11,152 bases of DNA from NCBI GenBank assembly GCA_046263195.1, contig JBHELG010000054.1, positions 1 to 11,152 on the forward strand, written 5' to 3'. Positions 5,351-11,152 of this stretch are shown here, piece after piece (position 1 is the first letter of the stretch; each line of letters begins with the position of its first letter). The notes below the pieces were generated by a model, which did no database searches, was not told the DNA's origin, and worked only from the letters and a program-made list of their open reading frames with translations. The stretch comes from JBHELG01 sp046263195. Lineage in GTDB: Bacteria; Actinomycetota; Nitriliruptoria; Nitriliruptorales; JAHWKO01. The translations under genes and the position numbers were made by a program.

Positions 5351-6787
5351 ATGAACGGCGCCGCGGTCACCCGTTCAGCCCACCCGCGCATGACCGCGAC
5401 GGGAGTGGCCGCCAGCGCAGAGGCGCGGCTGGTCGGCTGGCGCCTGCCCGCGGTGACGTTCGTCGCCGTGCTCCTCGCGGGTCAGCTGGCGGTCGGCATG
5501 CGTGCCTCCACCATCGCTCCCATCACCGGCGACGAGCCCTTCTACGTCATCTCGGCCCAGTCACTCCTGAGCGACCGCGACCTCGACCTGCGCGATGAGT
5601 ACCGGAACCTCGAGTACTGGACCTGGTGGCAAGGCAGCGTGCCGTTGTGGCGGCAGATGACGCCGGCCCCCGACGGACGCCTCATCTCGCCCCACGAACC
5701 GGGGCTCGCACTCCTCGTCACGCCGGCTTTCGCGCTCGCCGGGGTGGAGGGCATCCAGCGCTTCCTCGTCGTGCTTTGGGCGGCGGCGATCGCCTGTGGA
5801 GCCTCTCTCGCCCGCCGCTACCGTGCGCGCCCACTCGCCGCGCTCGCGGGCGGCCTCATCGTGGGGGCGGGGGCTCCAGGGCTGGTCTACTCCTCGCAGA
5901 TCTACCCTGAGGGCCCGGCGGCCCTCGGGGTCGCGGTCGCGCTGCTCGTGAGTACCGGGCCCAGGGACCGGCCGCGTCCACTGCTGCTCGCGCTGACCCT
6001 CGTCGCTCTCGCATGGCTGGGAGTGAAGTACACCGCCGTGGGAGGGCTGCTCGGGGGGGCGTGGGCGTGGCGATACCGGTCCCGGCCGGGGGCGCTGACC
6101 GTGGCGGGCCTCATCTGTGCCGCGGCCGGGGCGCACTACGTGTGGTGGCACCTGGAGACCTTCGGTGGCGTCACGCCCTACTCGGTGAACGCCGTGTGGT
6201 CGGGGCACCCGGACGACGTCATCCTCACCGACCACTTCGACTTCGCGGGGCGCACCTACCGCCTCTACGGCGTGTTCCTCGACGCACGCTTCGGGCTGTT
6301 CCGATGGCTGCCGGCTGCGATCGTCGCGGTGTGGGGCGTGTGGCGCTGGCGCGACGGATCAAACCACTTCGCGACGCTGCCAACCGCGACCTTCGCTGTC
6401 GGCGTGCTCGTCGGCACGTTCGCGTCCATCACGATCATGGGTTGGTGGTTTCCGGGACGGCTCCTGATAGCGGGCTTCCCGGCCCTGGTCGTGCTCGTCG
6501 CGCTCGGGGCCGAGCGAATCCCGCTCACGACCGTCCTGCTGGCCGTGTGGTCCTTCGCCGTCTCGGTCGCCCTTGCCTGGGCAGCCCGACGCGGGGACGT
6601 ATACCTCGCCGGCAAGCCGTTCAACCTCGGGTCGCCGCTGCCGCACGTGTTGGCGTTCCCGGACTTTCGGCGCTTCGGAGCCCCGGAGGTGGCCCGTTCC
6701 GTGGCCTGGGGTGCCGTTCTGCTCGTCGCTGCCACGCGACCTGCCTGGCGAGGCCGGCTGCGAGGCAGGTCCGCGGTGCCCAACTGA
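5351..6787 (+). CDS. Multi-pass GT-C-like membrane glycosyltransferase (ArnT/PMT type)
   Basis: 478 residues with about ten or more hydrophobic segments. After the first (about 30-50) comes TGDEPFYVISAQSLL (59-73), the acidic first external loop typical of GT-C enzymes, in which the Asp/Glu pair serves catalysis or metal binding. There follow a DLDL-x-DEY stretch (77-84), an aromatic WTWWQ (90-94) and SPHEPGLALL (113-122), the usual layout of actinobacterial GT39/GT83-like proteins. Such enzymes transfer a sugar from a polyprenyl-phosphate donor to a lipid, glycan or protein outside the membrane; the preceding DPM1-like enzyme could make that donor. The ATG at 5351 is preceded by GGGTGAG from the last repeat unit; a second ATG lies at 5390. 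The final 167 bases overlap the epimerase gene on the other strand. Acceptor and sugar are unknown. Confidence 0.7.
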   Translation: MNGAAVTRSAHPRMTATGVAASAEARLVGWRLPAVTFVAVLLAGQLAVGMRASTIAPITGDEPFYVISAQSLLSDRDLDLRDEYRNLEYWTWWQGSVPLWRQMTPAPDGRLISPHEPGLALLVTPAFALAGVEGIQRFLVVLWAAAIACGASLARRYRARPLAALAGGLIVGAGAPGLVYSSQIYPEGPAALGVAVALLVSTGPRDRPRPLLLALTLVALAWLGVKYTAVGGLLGGAWAWRYRSRPGALTVAGLICAAAGAHYVWWHLETFGGVTPYSVNAVWSGHPDDVILTDHFDFAGRTYRLYGVFLDARFGLFRWLPAAIVAVWGVWRWRDGSNHFATLPTATFAVGVLVGTFASITIMGWWFPGRLLIAGFPALVVLVALGAERIPLTTVLLAVWSFAVSVALAWAARRGDVYLAGKPFNLGSPLPHVLAFPDFRRFGAPEVARSVAWGAVLLVAATRPAWRGRLRGRSAVPN

Positions 6788-7721
6788 GCCGTGCTCGGGC
6801 CCGGTCGGTCCCCGCCTCGGTATGTGCGACATCGCCGGGGGAACGGGGGGCGTGAACCAGGGGGGGGCGACGGCCCAGCAGTTCGCTGAGGAGGTCGAGC
6901 ACCTGCAGGACGCTCGCCGGTCTCCCCCCGCCGACGTTGAGCACTTCGCCGGGGGTGAAGTCGGTGTGGGCAGCGGAGATCGTGGCGGCTACGACGTCGT
7001 CGACGTAGGTGGCATCCCGCATCTGATGCCCCGAGCCGTTCACGACAATGGGTTCATTGGCGAGCGCCGCGGCGATGAAGCGGTGAAAGGCCATGTCGGG
7101 GCGCTGCCTCGGTCCGTAGACCGTGAAGTACCGCAGGGACACCGCCCGCAAGGATCGCTCCCGAGCGTAGGCTCCCACGAGGTTCTCCGCGGCGAGCTTG
7201 CTGACCCCATAAGGGCTGCGGGGTGCCGGCAGATCCGTCTCCCGCGTAGGTCGCCCAGCGGCCTCGCCGTACACGGAGGAGCTCGAGGCGTAGACGAACT
7301 TCTCGACGCCCACCGCTGCCGACGCTTCGAGCAGGCGCTGCGTCGCCAGCACGTTGCAACGGGCGTAGCGCTCGAAGCGAGGGCCCCATGAACCCGCCAC
7401 GCCCGGCTCTCCCGCGAGATGAAACACAACGGTGGCCCCGTCGAGCAGAGCGAACAGGTCGGCGTCGACGAGGTCGGCTACGACGAGTCCGAAACGGGGA
7501 CAGCCGGCCACAGCAGCGAGGTTCGCAAGCTTCTGCGTCGGATCGTAGGTGTCGGTGAGCGCGTCGATGCCGCGCACCGTCCAACCCTTGCTCAGGAGCC
7601 CCTCGACCACGTGGCTTCCGATGAAGCCTGCGGCCCCGGTCACTACCGCACGTAGGCGGACCCCACGATTGCCAGGTGGCTCAGGAGGCTCGTCGGAGGT
7701 AGCGACGCTCCGCATGCTCAC
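6621..7721 (-). CDS. NAD-dependent nucleotide-sugar epimerase/dehydratase (extended SDR)
   Basis: 366 residues. The Rossmann fingerprint TGAAGFIGSHVVEGL (28-42), an Asp closing the second strand (D53), VFHLAGEPGV (99-108), the Ser cluster YASSSSVYGE (144-153), the catalytic Y171-x-x-x-K175 pair in SPYGVSK, RYFTVYGPRQRPDM (197-210) and a substrate-side YVDDVV (239-244) show an extended SDR that epimerises or dehydrates an NDP-sugar, like UDP-glucose 4-epimerase. Start: GTG 7721 has GGGAG six bases upstream; ATG 7715 is the alternative. The family fold ends near residue 333 (ARQVAWQRRA). The last 30 or so residues (HPRPRNGPPPG onward) are Pro/Ala/Arg-rich, lie antisense inside the GT-C-like gene and look like read-through. 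A DtxR-like box sits 46 bases upstream. It could supply sugar nucleotides to the glycosyltransferases opposite. Confidence 0.88.
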   Translation of the reverse strand: MSMRSVATSDEPPEPPGNRGVRLRAVVTGAAGFIGSHVVEGLLSKGWTVRGIDALTDTYDPTQKLANLAAVAGCPRFGLVVADLVDADLFALLDGATVVFHLAGEPGVAGSWGPRFERYARCNVLATQRLLEASAAVGVEKFVYASSSSVYGEAAGRPTRETDLPAPRSPYGVSKLAAENLVGAYARERSLRAVSLRYFTVYGPRQRPDMAFHRFIAAALANEPIVVNGSGHQMRDATYVDDVVAATISAAHTDFTPGEVLNVGGGRPASVLQVLDLLSELLGRRPPLVHAPRSPGDVAHTEAGTDRARARLSWAPRTCLAAGLARQVAWQRRAERHPRPRNGPPPGLRSAESPGTPTRAAAATRG

Positions 7722-7766
7722 CAGAATCTCCCGCCCCGCGCCGCCTCGTCCCCGTCAGCGGAAACT

Positions 7767-7785
7767 CTAGGTTAGGCAACCCTAA
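7767..7785. promoter_or_regulatory. Candidate DtxR/IdeR box upstream of the epimerase gene
   Basis: CTAGGTTAGGCAACCCTAA matches 16 of 19 positions of the DtxR/IdeR consensus TTAGGTTAGGCTAACCTAA, counted by eye; ten consecutive bases (TAGGTTAGGC) are identical. It lies 46 bases before the minus-strand epimerase GTG start, where a repressor could block RNA polymerase; on that strand TAGAGT overlaps its edge as a possible -10. The plus-strand icd start is about 250 bases away. A DtxR-family gene is present at 2281-2955. Confidence 0.72.
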
Positions 7786-7897
7786 GACGAAAAGCGCGAG
7801 GACACGTCCGGCCACATTCCTCCGGATTCGAGAGGGAGTACGAGCACTCGCCCGCGCACTGAGAGCAGATGGGCAATGACCGCCTTGGGTGGGACAG

Positions 7898-7920
7898 CGG
7901 TCTTGGCTTGCCCAAGACCG
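7898..7920. promoter_or_regulatory. Perfect 9-bp inverted repeat upstream of icd
   Basis: CGGTCTTGG and CCAAGACCG flank a 5-base spacer (CTTGC). No T-run follows, so it is not a standard terminator. Lying 116 bases before the icd start and about 20 bases before a TAACCT -10-like element, it could be an operator for an unidentified dimeric regulator. The function is inferred from symmetry and position only. Confidence 0.5.
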
Positions 7921-8035
7921 TGGGAGGAACCAAGTCGGCTAACCTGGCCGTCCGCTGATGGGACCGCCGCAGGCTGCCGGAGGGCCGTTGTGGCGGAAGC
8001 TTCACGGATCGGGGCCCTCAAGCCAGGAGCGAATC

Positions 8036-9337
<1,302 letters not shown>

Positions 9338-9381
9338 CCGAGCTGGCCCTCGACAGGCACGAGCTGAGAGGGCGCAGGGAG

Positions 9382-9798
9382 GTGCAGAACCGCAAAGCTA
9401 TGGACGCCACACCTGCGCCGCCGGGCTACGCCTGGGACTGGTTCGCGCGACAACGCATGTTGTGGCGGGAGGTCCGCCGTCGGCTTTCGGCAGGCGATCA
9501 TCCCACGGCGCAGCGCTACCGGGCGGCGGAGACGAAGGCGGACGTGCTGGCGCTGCTGCGTGATGACTACATCTGGAACGATCGGGTGCGGCAGACCATC
9601 GTCGCGGTGGTCGCCGACCTCGGCTTCCTCGGCCGCACCAACGTGCCGTTCGAACGACTGGGCCTCCGCACCGCTCCTCGCGGGATGCTCTGGTGGTGGA
9701 CCGCCCTCACCGGTGAGAGAGTGACCGCCACCCGGCCTCCTGCGCCGTCAGGGGATCAGCTGACGCTCAACGAGATCCACGAGGGACTCGGTGGCTGA
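9382..9798 (+). CDS. Small soluble protein of unknown function
   Basis: 138 residues from GTG 9382, or 132 from ATG 9400. I do not recognise the family. The protein is rich in Arg and Trp with no membrane segment or signal peptide: an amphipathic helical start (GYAWDWFARQRMLWREVRRRL), a DDYIWNDRVRQTIVAV stretch, GFLGRTNVPFERLGL, then a three-Trp cluster (MLWWWTAL) and an acidic end. The ribosome site is ambiguous: GGGAGG at 9377-9382 touches the GTG and is 17 bases from the ATG, while GAGAGG at 9366 is 10 bases before the GTG. G/C-rich third positions through the frame and the tight fit between icd (44 bases) and convergent msrB (8 bases) support a real gene. It may be transcribed with icd. 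Confidence 0.65.
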   Translation: MQNRKAMDATPAPPGYAWDWFARQRMLWREVRRRLSAGDHPTAQRYRAAETKADVLALLRDDYIWNDRVRQTIVAVVADLGFLGRTNVPFERLGLRTAPRGMLWWWTALTGERVTATRPPAPSGDQLTLNEIHEGLGG

Positions 9799-9806
9799 GG
9801 GACCGG

Positions 9807-10205
9807 TCAGCCGTCCCGCTCGAAGTCGAGGGCCAAGGAGTTGATGCAGTAGCGCCGGCCCGTCGGCGGCGGACCGTCGTCGAAGACGTGCCCAAGGTGG
9901 GCGTCACAGCGGCTGCAGAGGACCTCGGTGCGGCGCATGCCGTAGCTCAGGTCCTCCTCGTACCGGGTGGCGCCCTCTTCGAGCGGCGCCCAGAAGCTCG
10001 GCCAGCCTGTACCCGAGGCAAACTTCGTGCTCGAGCCGAAGAGATCAGCGCCGCATCCCACGCAGTGGTAGGTCCCCGGCTCCTTGTTGTCCCAATACTT
10101 GCCCGAGAAGGGAGGCTCGGTTCCCTTGCGCCGTGTCACCTCGTACTGCTCGGGCGTCAGCCTCTCCCGCCACTCTGCATCCGAGAGCTCAACGCGATCA
10201 GGCAT
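9807..10205 (-). CDS. msrB: Peptide-methionine (R)-S-oxide reductase
   Basis: 132 residues from ATG 10205, preceded by GGGGGAAGG seven bases upstream. MsrB reduces the R form of methionine sulfoxide in proteins, repairing oxidative damage in the cytoplasm. The whole domain is present: EPPFSGKYWDN (30-40), zinc Cys pairs C48-x-x-C51 (CVGC) and C97-x-x-C100 (CSRC), GTGWPSFW (65-72), HLGHVFDDGP (103-112) with the active-site His, and catalytic Cys120 in RRYCINSLAL. The zinc-binding form and usual length make it a standard stand-alone MsrB. Upstream, a 10-bp palindrome AGACCGGTCT (10235-10244) and a TATAGT -10-like hexamer (10306-10311, minus strand) may belong to its promoter, though no matching -35 is seen. 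It is convergent with the small unknown gene. Confidence 0.96.
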   Translation of the reverse strand: MPDRVELSDAEWRERLTPEQYEVTRRKGTEPPFSGKYWDNKEPGTYHCVGCGADLFGSSTKFASGTGWPSFWAPLEEGATRYEEDLSYGMRRTEVLCSRCDAHLGHVFDDGPPPTGRRYCINSLALDFERDG

Positions 10206-10295
10206 CTGCCTGCCTTCCCCCTGCAACTTCCACGAGACCGGTCTTGTGCCGCCGAACCATCCACATCGAGGCGCACGCCCCAGGATACGGGCGCA

Positions 10296-10921
10296 TCACG
10301 CTCCCACTATATTCAGGCTCAGCAGAGACGCGAGTGCGATCGCTGCTGCGCCGAGCACCGCGGCTCGTTGCGGCGCGAGGGGCGTGATGACAGCTGGACG
10401 GCCATGTCGCCCGGTCCATGATTCGTAGTGGCGGCCGACGATCCACTCTCTGATGAGCGCTGCCGCATACCACCAGCGGTGCAGGACGTTCACGAACGCG
10501 TACGGCACAGTCCGAGCAGTGCCTCTTTCAGGCCCACCACCGTTGACACCAGCACCGTTGCCGTCGCCATTCGGATGATGACCCCCAGCAGCAGCGTGGC
10601 GGTCAGACCGGCATTCGGGTGAGCAGCGAGTAGACCACGAACGCCTCCCACCACAGCATGGATTGCCAGGTCGAAGACCGACGTCCACACAGTGCGTATG
10701 CGAATCGACGCCCCCGTACCCAGAAGCCACGCGACTGAATTGGCATACCGTGGCGCAGGTAGCGTCGTACTGGCCCCCGGCTGCCTTGGCGAGCGAGGCG
10801 GTCTCTTCCATGCACGCGTCTACCACGACGATTACTTCGTCGACCGGGTAATCGATGGCGGCCAACAATTGGCCGATGGTCCTTCCTCGGTATGAGCAGG
10901 GAGGAGAACAGTGACCGTCAT
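10296..10921 (-). pseudogene. Frameshifted family 2 glycosyltransferase remnant
   Basis: The ATG at 10921 begins MTVTVLLPAHTEEG, the usual opening of a GT-A family 2 glycosyltransferase, but the frame then breaks. One base out of frame it resumes as TIGQLLAAIDYPVDEVIVVV followed by DACMEETASLAKAAGG, equal to the family's donor-binding region. After about 10770 the frames change again: STWQSMLWWEAFVVYSLLTR in one, TATLLLGVIIRMATATVLVS in the next, and FVNVLHRWWYAAALIREWIV to the final stop (10296) in a third. The C-terminal pieces read like the membrane part of a processive synthase-type GT2. The DxD region and most of the catalytic domain are absent, so an internal deletion is likely in addition to about four frame changes. 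AAGGAGG precedes the start, and the start overlaps the LPHTG gene by ATGA. Probably a dead gene; sequencing error could explain part of it. Confidence 0.6.
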
Positions 10922-11040
10922 GTCCTCCTTGCCAGGCGCAGCAGCGCCGCCCCTGGGGTGAGCAGGAACGCGGCCAGCGTCAGGATCGCGGCTCCTAGGC
11001 CGGTGTGAGGCAGGTCCTGTACACGTGTGCTTCCTTTCAT
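10918..11040 (-). CDS. 40-residue microprotein consisting of a sortase-type sorting signal (LPHTG)
   Basis: A 40-residue reading frame. Residues 1-9 (MKGSTRVQD) are a short polar lead, 10-14 are LPHTG, 15-33 are hydrophobic (GLGAAILTLAAFLLTPGAA), and the end LLRLARRT is basic. This is exactly the layout of a Gram-positive cell-wall sorting signal: LPxTG, membrane segment, positive tail. Classical sortase substrates have an N-terminal Sec signal and a long outer domain; neither is present. The start overlaps the stop of the upstream gene by ATGA (11040-11037) and its stop overlaps the start of the glycosyltransferase remnant by ATGA (10921-10918), so translation appears coupled on both sides, good evidence that the small frame is real. 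It might be a mini-substrate, a membrane peptide that only resembles one, or the split-off end of a longer protein. Confidence 0.6.
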   Translation of the reverse strand: MKGSTRVQDLPHTGLGAAILTLAAFLLTPGAALLRLARRT

Positions 11041-11152
11041 CTGCGGAATCGCCATGCCGCGTAGTTGACGGGCATTTCAGCCACTCGTTCGAGGCTCGCG
11101 CGGATCCGTTCCGTTTGAGCTTCCCGACGGGCCACGACGCGACACACCGACC
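11037..11152 (-). CDS. C-terminal end of an unidentified gene entering from the right edge
   Basis: The last 37 residues of a minus-strand gene whose start lies beyond the window. The visible part is charged and probably helical (VARREAQTERIRASLERVAE) and ends MPVNYAAWRFRR. Its TGA stop shares bases with the ATG of the LPHTG microprotein (ATGA). I do not recognise the family. The alternative frame on this strand stops at a TGA about 45 bases upstream of the overlap and has no coding character. The gene probably forms an operon with the microprotein and the glycosyltransferase remnant, so its full sequence would show what that operon does. Confidence 0.5.
   Translation of the reverse strand, partial: SVCRVVARREAQTERIRASLERVAEMPVNYAAWRFRR

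Larger units (their letters stand above)
7722..8035. other. Divergent control region between epimerase gene and icd
   Basis: 314 bases without a convincing gene. It holds a strong DtxR-like box (7767-7785) next to the epimerase start, a perfect 9-bp inverted repeat (7898-7920), and a TAnnnT-type -10 (TAACCT, 7940-7945) inside GGCTAACCT, which also matches half a DtxR box. No good -35 lies at the right distance from it. AGGAG at 8025-8029 is the icd ribosome site. An in-frame ATG at 7958 could give icd 26 extra residues, but these do not resemble the enzyme's N-terminus and no ribosome site precedes it. Confidence 0.6.

Noticed and set aside
7820..7850. CGGATTCGAGAGG resembling a tRNA T-arm
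   Set aside because: No acceptor stem, anticodon arm or D-arm can be drawn around it on either strand.
7937..7945. GGCTAACCT as a third DtxR box before icd
   Set aside because: Only one half-site fits; the other half matches almost nowhere. It is more economically read as part of a -10 region.
7958..8035. ATG 7958 as the icd start with 26 extra residues
   Set aside because: There is no ribosome site before it, and the added residues do not resemble the enzyme's N-terminus; GTG 8036 has AGGAG at ideal spacing.
9346..9373. GCCCTC ... GAGGGC inverted repeat after icd as a terminator
   Set aside because: Only 6 bp with a 16-base loop and no T-run; it probably lies in the leader of the next gene. 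Too weak to list.

Overview
The window looks like chromosomal DNA from a high-GC actinobacterium, perhaps from an environmental lineage. Reasons: strong G/C third positions, many GTG or TTG starts with good Shine-Dalgarno sequences, a DtxR/IdeR-type regulator with DtxR-box-like sites, the actinobacterial GroES-like paralogue ending in TGLYL, and a DUF222/13E12-type HNH fragment. The assignment is inferred from protein style only; there is no rRNA or tRNA here.

Layout. (1) 1-595 is wreckage: the C-terminal end of an HNH-type protein runs into a decayed class III nucleotide cyclase. (2) 774-2955, minus strand, is a compact cluster: DtxR-family regulator, GroES-like protein, HisC-like aminotransferase. 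(3) 3124-6787, plus strand, diverges from the regulator and forms a tight envelope operon: a secreted, probably lipid-anchored cupredoxin, a YbhN/LPG-synthase-type integral membrane protein (4-bp GTGA overlap), a DPM1-like family 2 glycosyltransferase (again GTGA), then a GT-C-like multi-pass protein. The last two are separated by a GC-rich tandem repeat that also encodes the end of the glycosyltransferase. (4) 6621-7721, minus strand, is a nucleotide-sugar epimerase/dehydratase whose 3' end overlaps the GT-C-like gene. (5) 8036-9798 carries icd (NADP-isocitrate dehydrogenase) and a small unknown gene, convergent with msrB (9807-10205, minus). (6) 10296-11152, minus strand, holds a frameshifted family 2 glycosyltransferase, a 40-residue gene that is essentially a sortase sorting signal (LPHTG, hydrophobic stretch, basic tail), and the end of an upstream gene, all joined by ATGA overlaps.

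How it may work together. Two sequences resembling the DtxR box lie in control regions: 7767-7785 (16 of 19 consensus bases) before the epimerase, and 3081-3099 (13 of 19) overlapping a good promoter of the cupredoxin operon, next to the regulator gene. A plausible model is a metal-responsive regulon in which the regulator, which has an altered primary metal site, controls a copper-protein/glycan-export operon and a sugar-nucleotide enzyme on either side of it. This is inference from motif matches and gene order. The two most unusual items are this possible metal-to-envelope-glycan link and the stand-alone LPHTG microprotein.
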